From Chrysomallon squamiferum (Eukaryota > Mollusca > Gastropoda > Neomphalida > Peltospiridae), in assembly GCA_012295275.1 (NCBI GenBank), contig CM022678.1, forward strand, positions 17,411,778-17,442,777: a stretch of DNA of 31,000 bases, written 5' to 3'. The notes under the pieces are model-generated. The model saw only the letters and a list, made by a program, of their open reading frames with translations. It did not search any database and was not told the origin of the DNA. Every line of letters starts with the position of its first letter. Position 1 is the first letter of the stretch. Below are positions 22,989 to 31,000 of this stretch, in pieces. The position numbers were made by a program, and so were the translations under genes.

Positions 22989-24044
22989 TTGTGTCAGTGT
23001 CTTGTTGTCAGTATGTGTGTGAGCTAAATCTCATTTCAGCCATCACTTTTTAAAACATCCATATCAGAGGCTTTGTGAATATTTTAGTTTCAACTCAAAT
23101 TAAATTGAACTCTCCTTTTTATTTTACTTATCATTATTTTTAAGGTTTTACAAATTTTAAAAAATAATATATACTATGAACATTATGAAGACTTGTATTT
23201 ATGAAATGTCTGATGTTTTGTTTTACAACTTTTAAAAATAATTATAAATATAACAAAAATTTGTGTTTGTGTTTTATGTTTTATGTTTGGTGTTTAATTA
23301 CAGGTATTTGAAGAACATGAGACAGAACATTGCAGACTGGTCAAAGAATTCACTCAGGTCTGATCAGAAGGTAAGAATATTTTTACCTGTACTTTTAATG
23401 ATAAATTCAGAACAGTGTTAAAAATGTTATCTGTATATTTAAAAATAAACATTTGAAGCAAAATTTAAAATTTAATTAATGTTCAAAAATGTTATGAGAA
23501 TAAATAAATAAATAAATAAATAAAAATGAGTAAATAAATAAATAAATAAAAGTTAGTAAATGAATAAATAAATAAAGGATTTAAATAAATAAATAAAAAG
23601 ATTGATGTTTCAGCTGAAATGGATATATGGATAAATCATCATCATCATCATTACTAGTATCACCATCACCACCACTACTACAATCATCATTATCATTATT
23701 ATTGTTACTATTATTATTATTATTATTATTATTATTATCATTATTGTTGTGGTTGTTACTGTATTAGTATTATTGTTATCATTATTATTATGTTGTTATT
23801 ATTATTGATTATTGTTGTTATTATTATTATTATTATTGTTGTTGTTATTATTGTTATTGTTGTTATTGTTATTTATTGTTATTATATATTAATTACTGTT
23901 GTTGTTGTTATTGTTGATTATTATTGTTGTTGTTGTTATTGTTATTGATATTGTTGTTTTGTTGTTGTTGTTATTGTTTATTGTTGTTATTGTTATTGTT
24001 ATTATTATTGTTATTGTTGTTGTTGTTGTTGTTGTTATTATTGT

Positions 24045-24075
<31 letters not shown>

Positions 24076-25179
24076 ATTGTAATTGTTATCACACAGGACT
24101 GGTGTAAAGATGAGTTGCCTGAGGCTGATGGAGATGGGTATTTCAACACAGCTCTTCCTGTCATCCTCTTTCAGATGATGGAACAAAACGTCAGTACATC
24201 ATTTCATTCCTTATTTTTATATCTTAATCTTCTTTAGTAACAATAAATTAAGAACATTTTGTAGCCAAAGAAAACAAAATTAAAAATTAAATAAAATGAA
24301 AATGACGTATTTGAATACTACGTGTATACATACACTGATAAAGGGAATAATTAAACAAAATTGTTTATTTTAAATTAAAGAGAAGACGAAACAAATATGA
24401 TGAATGTGTTCTTTTATTTACACATGAATACTATGAATTAGTGATGATAAATATTTATATACAAAATAAAATTTAACAGAAAACATTTAAAGGTTATCAT
24501 AGAAAATATCTTAATCATGTAAAATATAAAACCTTTTGTTCTGAATATGATTGCAATATTAATGGCTCAAGTTGAAAAAACGTCAAAATTGTTTTCACTT
24601 TAAGATTTAAACCAAGCTGGATGATTTTAATATTTAAAAAGTTTTTTTACCTTCTAGCTACAAGTGGCTCAGTTGATACATCAAGATCTGGTAAAGAGAG
24701 TTTTAGAATTGTTTTCTGATGAACTGAAACAGTTTTCTAACGACTACTACACGTATGTCTGATTTTTAACTCTTCATCTTTGTAATATAGTTATGTGTGT
24801 GTGTGTGTGTGTGTGTGTGTTTTTTGTGTGTGTCTACACATTCTTTTTTCTATTGTCATGTTAAAATAAGTATGTCTGTTCTTTTAGTTGTCATTTTAAC
24901 ACACGTCTGTAATGACTACAAGTATATCTCTACATTTTTTTAGTTGTCATATTTTCACTGCAAGGATTATTTTCTTTTTTTCTGTTACTATGGTATTTTA
25001 TGTTTATGCAGCTTTACAACCTGTCATTTTTGTTTATTAATTTCTTGATTCATTCAGTTACCTGATATATTTTTTTTGCTATTGTTATTCTCATATAATG
25101 TCATCTTTTATTTTATTAGGCATATAATATTAATTAACATATAATAAACATCATTTAAGAAGTTTTATTGTTATTACTG

Positions 25180-25235
<56 letters not shown>

Positions 25236-26424
25236 GTTATTATTATTATATTAAAGTTATTGAGTGTTGTATTTATTTTTATTTTACCTAGATGAAATCA
25301 AGATTTTCAGAGAAAAGCATTTGGCAAATAGAAATGATCCCAAGTATTTTATTCATTATGTGGTAAGTGGAAATAAAAATGTGTTTTCTTTAAAATATAT
25401 GGGTTACAGTTTACAATTTATCAGTTTAATTGTTTGAACTGACTGTCATAATATGCCCAGTACTTTATATATAGATTATTTATCTGTTCCTTTTGGGGTT
25501 TTCTTTATTAGTTATTATTAGTAGTATTATTATTATTTTATTATTATTATTTTTTTTTTATTTTTTTTTTTTTTTTTTTTTTAATTTTTAATTTTTTTTT
25601 TTTTTTTTTGGTTACTGTAGATCAAATGGTATAAACAGACAGTTTATATATTTTTTTACATATTTTAAGAATTTTTTATTTTTTTATTTTGAAAATTAGT
25701 TAATAATAAAGTATGTAAACTTGTATTAGTACACAAATGCAGATAATTATATTCTCATTCTTTTTCTTGATTACTTTGGACATTGCAAAGTATGTTAAAA
25801 ACATTGATGATATAGTATACCTGGTTATGGAAGCATTACCGTAATATTCTCATGTGTTTGTTTTTTTACATTTCTGATATAATAAAAATAAAATAAAAGA
25901 GTATCTGATTTTGTTTGTATATGTGTGTGTGTGTGAGGGAGATAACATTAAATCTTACATCAGTATCATATCTACTGAATAAAAAAAGAAATTTTCATAC
26001 ATTTATAATGCTAAACATGTTTTTAAAGTGATTTTCTGAACCTCAGATAGAAGAGAATAGTCAAGTCTGCTCAGAATTTTCAGTTATTAATCATATTTAA
26101 CTTCATACGTCTTTATAACCACACAATGTAAATGAAGTTTATCTGCTAAGAAACATGAATATTTACATAACTTGATACCACTAAAACGTAACTCGGGTGA
26201 ACACTACATTGTATGTGTGTTGATTTGGTTTTCAGATTGCCAATGCTAACAACTGTCTGACATTTGGAGACTACATGAAGGAACTGAGGAAGAGATACTT
26301 GAAGAATGACTTTGAAGAAGAAGGATACGAAACTTTTGAAGAAGCCCATATTAGAAAGGACAGATTTCAACTTTTAACTGAACGATTCATGCAGATTTCT
26401 AAACGATGGTAACTAGCTTGTTAT

Positions 26425-26477
<53 letters not shown>

Positions 26478-27250
26478 AATGTGCATCAAGGTACTTTTTG
26501 TTTATATGTGTATGTGTGAATGTGAATATTCCCTGAAACAATAGCTCATTTAATCACCATATTTCCTTTGCTTCTTCTTTTTTCACATTTTTATTTATTT
26601 ATTTATTTATTTATTTGTTTGTTTTCTAAATGTCTGTCAGTCTAACTTTATAATGAAAATGTGTTTATTCATGCAAGTTTTAAAATTTAAAATAAAGATT
26701 TTATTTATGTTTTCAGCTGCAATGTGATTCTAGAAGAGTTTTTTCTGGATCTCAAAGACAGCAACTGTTTCAATGAGCTGATGACACGACCCTGGTAATA
26801 AAAACAAAACAGCAGCAATGTTGTTGTAGTGGTAGTTTTGTAATAGTAGTATAAACAGTGGTAACAGTAATAGCAGTAGCTTTTGAAATAGTCATTGTGG
26901 TAGTGATGGTAGTAGTTGTTGAGATTAGACTTGGTGGTAGTAGTAGTAGTGGTGACAGCAATAGCAGCAGCAATAGTATTTGTAGTGGTAGGAGTTGTAG
27001 TACTGCTGCTTCTACCATTACTACTATTATGACTACTGCTACTACTACTACTACTAGTGTTAATAATAATAATAATAATAATAATACTCACAAATAGACA
27101 CACTGACACCATAATTATTCATAGATCTTTCAGCAGATATGTATCAAAAAGGAATTTTTTGTATAATTTAAAACATTTTTTGATATCATTTCCACATCAA
27201 TCAAGGATTATTATTTTGTTTTCACAGACTACAACCCCACACAACATTCA

Positions 27251-27289
<39 letters not shown>

Positions 27290-29711
27290 ACCCCATAATT
27301 ATTATTCAACAATCATTCAACAGACAGATATCAAAACGGCCTTGCATTCAATGAATGAATTGTGTTTGTGTTATTTCCACATCACAGCAGTGTTTATTGT
27401 TTTGTTCTTGCAGGCTTCGATCTTCGCAAGCCGTGGACACCATCTGCGCAACATGGGCCGACTACAACCAGGACTTCGTTCACCTGAAACCTAAAAACTT
27501 CGACATGCTGGTGGAAGCTGGACAGACGAAAATACTTCTTGAATACCTGCGCGCTGTATTATCCAGGTATTTTATTTTTATTTATATTATATATTTAATT
27601 ATCCAGGTAATTTTTTTATTTTTGATTTTTATTTTATAAATTTTTATTATACAGGTAATTTATTTAATTTTTAATTTTTTTTATATATATATTTCATTAT
27701 ACAGGTAATTTATTTTATTTTTGTTTTTAACATTTCATTATCATGGTAATTTATTTTATATTTATTTTTAACATTTCATTATCATGGTAATTTATTTTAT
27801 TTTTTTGTTATTTTTATTTTTAATATTTCATTATCAAGGTAATTTATTTTACTCTTATATGAAGGGCTGTAGGTTTAATCCTAAGTTTCTTATGTTTTTC
27901 TGTTAACTCTGTCAACTCCTTAATTATTTAAAATGCAGTTTTATTATATCATTTCAAAGAAGATAATGAAAATAAATTATCTGTCACTTGTTTTGTTTGT
28001 TTGTTTGTTTGTTTTATTTTATTTTATTACTTTTTATTTTTATTTTTATTTTTTTATTATTATTTTTTTTTTTTTTTTTAAGGAAACTGTCATTTAAGAA
28101 TTATGATGAGAGACGAGAATCTTGTGAAAAGATTTGCAGAGAGGCAAAACAGATGAAGACTTTGTTCAAAGAAATGGCCCCAAATCAAGTGAATATACTT
28201 AAAATCACTTCTTAAAACAAATATTTAACATACATATGTGAATCTCTCTATCTATCTATCTATCTATCTGTCTATCTATCTATGTATCTATCTATCTATA
28301 CATGTCGTATGTATGTCTCTATCTCTGTCTGTCTCTTTCTATCTTTTTCTCTCTTTCTGTAACTGTCTGTAGATCTGTCTGTCTTTGTCTCCTACTCAGC
28401 TTTCCGCACACTGTTAAAGATTTGTTTCTCATTTCAGAATGTTGCTGCTTTTGACGTCCTTCCCGCAGTGGCTGAAGTCCTCAAACTACGAGACACGTCA
28501 ATGTTGTCACTGGAAGTGATGGTAACATACTTTTACAGTCTTACATTGTTATTATTATTATTTATTTATTTTTGTTTTTATTTTGTTATTATTATTTATA
28601 TTATTTTGTTATTATTATTATTACTATTTTATTTTTATTATTTTATTATTATTATTATTATTTATTTTTTATTATTATTATTTTGTTATTATTTTGTTAT
28701 TATTATTATCATTATTTTGTGATTAATATTATTTTGTTATTGTTATTATTATTATTATTATTTTTATTTTTTTTTTATTTGGGTTTTTAAATTTTCATCC
28801 CCTCTTTATTCTTATAAATAGAAAACAATTTGTCCTTTATATGACAGACTCTTTTAATAACAGACTGATTAGAATTTAGCTACTGAATTTTTTAATAAAC
28901 TTAATATTTTATCTGATGAAATCTCTCCTTCAGAATCCAGTTATTTTAAACATATTTAATATTTGTTTTGTTTTATAAAATGTCTGCATCAAAACAAAAC
29001 TGATGGTGTGCTTATAAAATTACTTTCCTTGCTATGAGCTAAAAATCACTGATTTAGATGAACTGATAGTGAAAATTCTCAAGTCTTATCTACATTACTA
29101 TCTGATTTCTGCTGTATTTGTTAAAGTCATAACATGAATAGAAGCAGAAATAAGTGAAAATTGACAGTTTCCTTAGTTTCTCATGCATTTATAACTTTAT
29201 CAATCTTTATTATTATTGTTATTATTTCATTATTATTATTATCACTATTACTATTATTATTGTTATTACTGTTGTTGTTGTTGTTATTGTTATTGTTTTT
29301 TTTTAAAGGGTTTGGTGAGAAAGTACCCAGATATTAGGTTGGAACAGCTCATAAATTTGATTCTTTCCCGAGGAGACATAGGTAGATCTGATGCCAGACA
29401 GGTGATTTTTAGTTTTTTTTTATTAACAATAAATTATTCTATTTTATTATCAATACTAGAATTTTCAAATTGTTATTAATAATAGTAATTTTTTTGTTAT
29501 TTTTAATAATAGGAAGTTTTAAATGTAACCAGTAGTGATATTAATCTGCCTAAAAATTTTTGAATTAATTTATTAACTGCATTTTAAGGATTCTTCTTAT
29601 TATTATTTAAATTATTATTTTTGGTTTTCAACTTTATGCATACACATGCATGTTTTTTTGGATTTAATCATTGTTTATTTTTGAATTTAGTATATTTCTT
29701 CAGTTAACTAT

Positions 29712-29748
<37 letters not shown>

Positions 29749-30066
29749 CATTTATATTTATTTATTTATTTGTTTGTTTATTTATTTATTCATTCATTAT
29801 TTATTCATTTATTCGTTTCTTTATTTTCTTTATTTTAATATTTCTTTATTAATTTTATTATTCATTTATTTATTCATTTATTAATTATTTATTTATTTAT
29901 ATATGTATTGATTTCTTTATTTATTGATTTGTTTATTTATTATTTATTTGTTTGTTTGTTTATTTATTTATTTATTTATTCACAGTTGGCTATGGATGCA
30001 CTGGGGGATGATGACAGCATGAAACAAAAACCAAAAGGAATTTTCAGTGAGCTGGCAGCCACTTAA
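17140..30066 (+). CDS. EXOC3: Exocyst complex component 3 (EXOC3/Sec6), 22 coding exons, complete
   Basis: Sec6 is a core subunit of the octameric exocyst, which tethers secretory vesicles to the plasma membrane before SNARE-mediated fusion; it belongs to the CATCHR family of helical-rod tethers. Exons: 17140-17244, 18081-18250, 18602-18692, 19541-19647, 19975-20056, 20317-20465, 20873-20986, 21223-21328, 21714-21797, 22018-22091, 22597-22692, 23304-23370, 24097-24189, 24658-24752, 25311-25362, 26236-26408, 26717-26794, 27414-27566, 28083-28188, 28438-28521, 29309-29401, 29986-30066. They join in frame to 750 residues plus TAA, about the length of vertebrate EXOC3. Recognisable blocks are [76 protein letters not shown] and RKYPDIR. 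Introns are GT-AG and only phase 0 or 2. The start was chosen because it gives the short N-terminus leading into [10 protein letters not shown]. Identity is near certain; exact exon 14/15 joining is not. Confidence 0.96.
17345..17400 (+). mobile_element. Possible degraded tRNA-derived fragment in EXOC3 intron 1
   Basis: GATCAATCC at 17391-17399 fits the B-box pattern GWTCRANNC. The sequence where an A box should be (TAGATCTCATA, from 17349) matches poorly. Weak call. Confidence 0.2.
18364..18560 (+). repeat. (ATC/ATT)n and (TTG)n tracts in EXOC3 intron 2
   Basis: Imperfect trinucleotide repeats, ending 40 bases before the exon 3 acceptor at 18601. Confidence 0.85.
18785..18985 (+). repeat. 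(TTTA)n/(TTTTG)n/(TTTTA)n array in EXOC3 intron 3
   Basis: About 200 bases of tetra- and pentanucleotide units with two pure poly-T interruptions. The overlapping Phe/Leu-rich ORFs are artefacts. Confidence 0.95.
22092..22330 (+). repeat. Degenerate TAGA/CAGA-type repeats at the start of EXOC3 intron 10
   Basis: Several segments related to GTAGACTTTT and TTTCTGTAAGCAGATT recur at irregular 20-35 base intervals from the exon 10 donor onward. Similarity is loose. Confidence 0.45.
22340..22596 (+). repeat. (TTTA)n, (TTTTA)n and poly-T up to the exon 11 acceptor
   Basis: (TTTTA)n lies at about 22406-22470, then TTTA variants, then about 30 T before AG at 22595-22596. The polypyrimidine tract of the acceptor is itself repeat. 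Confidence 0.95.
22945..22984 (+). repeat. (CT)n microsatellite in EXOC3 intron 11
   Basis: Pure (CT)n preceded by CTGT repeats. Confidence 0.95.
23500..24090 (+). repeat. (AAAT)n then long (TTG/TTA)n tract in EXOC3 intron 12
   Basis: (AAAT)n lies at 23500-23600, and ATC/TTA/TTG triplets from about 23638 to 24086. The repeat ends only about 10 bases before the exon 13 acceptor. The Asn/Thr- and Val/Ile-rich ORFs are artefacts, except that one plus-strand frame runs into exon 13. Confidence 0.95.
25175..25630 (+). repeat. (TTA)n in intron 14 and poly-T in intron 15
   Basis: (TTA)n lies at 25183-25250, shortly before exon 15. Long interrupted poly-T lies at about 25545-25609 in intron 15. Confidence 0.9.
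25292..25310 (+). other. EXOC3: EXOC3 alternative exon 15 start: conserved-looking sequence left out of the in-phase model
   Basis: Two acceptors occur 19 bases apart: TTTTACCTAG ending at 25291 and ATTTTCAG ending at 25310. Exon 14 ends at a good donor (AC then GTATGT, position 24752) in phase 2. Only the second acceptor keeps the frame with that donor, giving T-EKHLANR. Using the first creates an immediate TGA. Yet 25291-25308 read in the downstream frame gives DEIKIF, which resembles the DEAQLY that precedes this motif in vertebrate EXOC3. The conserved codons therefore appear to be spliced out, or a two-base change separates the splice site from its frame. Confidence 0.6.
26430..26476 (+). 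repeat. (TG)n microsatellite just after the exon 16 donor
   Basis: Pure (TG)n beginning about 20 bases downstream of the exon 16 donor at 26409. A (TTTA)n tract lies at 26590-26618 in the same intron. Confidence 0.95.
26815..27090 (+). repeat. Imperfect (AGT/AGC/ACT/AAT)n tract in EXOC3 intron 17
   Basis: Trinucleotide variants that begin about 20 bases after the exon 17 donor. Overlapping Ser-, Thr- and Asn-rich ORFs are artefacts. Confidence 0.9.
27091..27413 (+). repeat. Diverged direct duplication containing the exon 18 acceptor region
   Basis: 27091-27227 and 27283-27413 share, in the same order, CAAA.AGAC, CCATAATTATT, TCA.CAGA, TATCAAAA.GG, ATTTCCACATCA and a T-rich tract ending in an AG. 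The second copy ends at the real exon 18 acceptor (TTCTTGCAG, 27413). The first ends in TTTTCACAG at 27227, a decoy-like acceptor 186 bases upstream. A (CA)n tract (27253-27284) sits between the copies. Confidence 0.7.
27567..27845 (+). repeat. Tandem array of donor-site-containing repeats at the start of EXOC3 intron 18
   Basis: The end of exon 18 and start of intron 18 (TTATCCAG/GTATTTTATTTT) is followed by six further copies of the same junction-like segment. Splice-equivalent positions fall at 27606, 27654, 27704, 27745, 27786 and 27838, spacings of 40, 48, 50, 41, 41 and 52 bases counted from the real junction at 27566. Copies 2-4 read CCAG or ACAG then GTAATT; copies 5-7 read ATG or AAG then GTAATT. 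Spacers are A/T-rich with CATTTCATTAT blocks. Confidence 0.85.
27996..28082 (+). repeat. (GTTT)n/(ATTTT)n/poly-T tract leading into the exon 19 acceptor
   Basis: T-rich repeats end in TTTTTAAG at 28082, so repeat DNA supplies the polypyrimidine tract. Confidence 0.9.
28235..28390 (+). repeat. (CTAT)n and CTGT-rich tract in EXOC3 intron 19
   Basis: (CTAT)n at 28241-28300 with interruptions, then degenerate GTCTCT/CTGT sequence. Confidence 0.9.
28545..28780 (+). repeat. (TTA)n/(TTTTG)-type array in EXOC3 intron 20
   Basis: TTATTATTA blocks alternate with TTTTGTTA and poly-T. Confidence 0.9.
29205..29308 (+). repeat. (TTA)n/(TTG)n tract leading into the exon 21 acceptor
   Basis: The repeat continues into TTTTTTTTAAAG, with AG at 29307-29308. 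Confidence 0.85.
29710..29985 (+). repeat. Poly-T and (TTTA)n array filling the end of EXOC3 intron 21
   Basis: About 36 T, then 230 bases of TTTA, TTTG and TTCA units up to the exon 22 acceptor TTCACAG at 29985. Confidence 0.95.
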
Positions 30067-30830
30067 AAATAAAACTTCATTATTATTTTAACAAAACTGC
30101 ACAAACTTCCATCAACTATCAGTAGCATAACTGAAAACTTCAGTAAATAATTTATAAAAGTTGAGCAAGTCATTGTATTTGATGTTAATGTATGAGGAAA
30201 AAAGTTGTAACTGCATCTTTAGTTTAAGTGTATTTCACAGTTTACCTATTAATTCCCCAAATAATTTTATTACTGAAGTTCAGTAATTCATTAAATCTGA
30301 TCTTAAAGTTCAGTCATCAATGACATAACTCATCTTTATTTTAACAATTTATAAAGATCAAGACCAGCCTCAAGTAAAGATAAATAATAATAATAATTAA
30401 AATTAATAATGAAAAAAATGTTTTGTTCTGTAAATAATCAGTTGAAGTACGTTAATTTAATGAAGTTAACCTGAAGTTTAAGGAACAGAGTATTGTACTG
30501 TGCAATAGTGAGATAGCCAGTGTTTAAGAGACGTGATGGATATTAATAATATCTGTAATGTAATTCAGTGTGTCTGGATCATGTTGAACATTTGGTTTGG
30601 AGAGGTGATTGATTTAATGAGGTGCTGTGTTAAGATTTTTGATGAATCACAAATATGTTGAAATCATCTGGTTTGTGAAAGAATTGTGGTTTAGTGAAGA
30701 TTCAACGTTGAAGTTTAACTAAATGTAAAATGTATGCAGATAATAGTCAAAGTAATAATAATAAGAAGAAGAAGAAAATAATAATAAAAGATTCATCGAG
30801 GTGTTTGTCATTTTAAAATATTTCTGATCA
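30067..30830 (+). other. EXOC3: EXOC3 3' UTR (approximate)
   Basis: The sequence after the TAA is AT-rich, without a reading frame or microsatellite array of note until an (AAT/AAG) patch at 30753-30788. The 3' end is set by the best-placed polyadenylation signal. A very early AATAAA at 30068-30073 would leave almost no UTR and is less likely. Confidence 0.45.
30783..30788 (+). terminator. EXOC3: Candidate polyadenylation signal AATAAA
   Basis: A canonical AATAAA about 720 bases after the EXOC3 stop, followed within 20-30 bases by a GT-rich element (GAGGTGTTTGTC). Both are as expected for cleavage and polyadenylation. The upstream AATAAA at 30068-30073 is an alternative. Confidence 0.45.
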
Positions 30831-31000
30831 GTTCTACATGTGAAAGCAACATAACGGTTGTTTATTATTTACAAAATAATTTATTGTTGTCGTTGTTTTA
30901 ATTAATGTTTGTGGATGGAAATAATACACAATTATTTAATGTTTCTTTTGCACATTATTTAAGAATATTAATTGCATCTTTGTGAACATCTGGTCACACA
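30831..31000. other. Downstream flank, nothing recognisable
   Basis: AT-rich sequence without a reading frame, repeat array or motif cluster that I can support. Confidence 0.5.

Larger units (their letters stand above)
20873..25362 (+). other. EXOC3: EXOC3 exons 7-15: central helical region (residues 235-495)
   Basis: Exons 7-8 contain the strongly conserved [11 protein letters not shown] and [22 protein letters not shown] blocks. Exons 9-12 cover the more divergent middle, including [13 protein letters not shown] in exon 10. Exon 13 carries [16 protein letters not shown], matching the DW.KE.EPEADQDGY block of animal EXOC3, and [13 protein letters not shown]. Exon 14 starts [11 protein letters not shown] and ends NDYY. 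Exon 15 as placed begins inside the conserved EKHLANR motif. Intron 12 (23371-24096) is mostly (TTG/TTA)n, and its acceptor ATCACACAG sits directly after the repeat. Intron 10 (22092-22596) ends in a long poly-T before TTTTAG. Confidence 0.88.
26236..30066 (+). other. EXOC3: EXOC3 exons 16-22: C-terminal helical domains (residues 496-750)
   Basis: These exons encode the part equivalent to the C-terminal helical bundles of Sec6. Visible blocks are [24 protein letters not shown] (exon 16), ILEEFFLDL and NELMTRPW (exon 17), [16 protein letters not shown] and [10 protein letters not shown] (exon 18), [12 protein letters not shown] and [10 protein letters not shown] (exon 19), [18 protein letters not shown] (exon 20) and [13 protein letters not shown] and LSRGDI (exon 21). 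Exon 22 adds 26 residues ending GIFSELAAT and TAA. Vertebrate EXOC3 continues somewhat further after the equivalent of PLFKDIV, so the tail here is short and differs in sequence. This may be a real lineage difference or an alternative last exon. Confidence 0.9.

Noticed and set aside
1-31000. CRISPR array, operon, phage or bacterial defence system
   Set aside because: The window has spliced eukaryotic gene structure throughout; its regular repeats are microsatellites without spacer-like uniform units.

Overview
The window is AT-rich animal nuclear DNA: canonical GT-AG introns, noncoding DNA saturated with microsatellites, and tRNA-derived SINE relics. Its one confidently identified gene is an orthologue of EXOC3/Sec6, a subunit of the exocyst tethering complex. 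Divergence from vertebrate EXOC3 together with the repeat-laden introns suggests an invertebrate, perhaps a lophotrochozoan such as a mollusc. The species cannot be fixed from the sequence alone.

Layout. From 1 to about 13.78 kb I find no convincing coding exon on the + strand. This part is an intergenic or intronic desert of microsatellites, two diverged minisatellites, SINE-like pieces, and some islands of complex sequence with clustered binding-site-like motifs. At 13780-13806 on the - strand lies a plausible tiny first coding exon (nine codons, good Kozak context, strong donor). If real, the left part of the window is the long first intron of a gene divergent from EXOC3. The CpG-bearing stretch at about 13.81-14.08 kb, with a CCAAT box and TATCG-type palindromes, is then a candidate bidirectional promoter. 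From 14.1 to 17.1 kb is probably a 5' UTR intron and/or upstream regulatory DNA, including CRE-like sites.

EXOC3 runs from the ATG at 17140 to the TAA at 30066 in 22 coding exons. Joined in phase they give a 750-codon protein, close to the length of vertebrate EXOC3. All 21 internal introns are phase 0 or phase 2. The only irregularity is the exon 14/15 junction, where the in-phase acceptor lies 19 bases downstream of the one homology predicts. Introns carry long (TTTTA)n, (TTG/TTA)n, poly-T and (TG)n tracts, several of which run straight into the acceptor AG.

The strongest unusual signals surround EXOC3 exon 18. Its 3' splice-site region exists as an older duplicate about 186 bp upstream. 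Its 5' splice site seeds a tandem array of six further donor-like copies downstream. I found no defence system, operon, CRISPR array or new multi-gene system.
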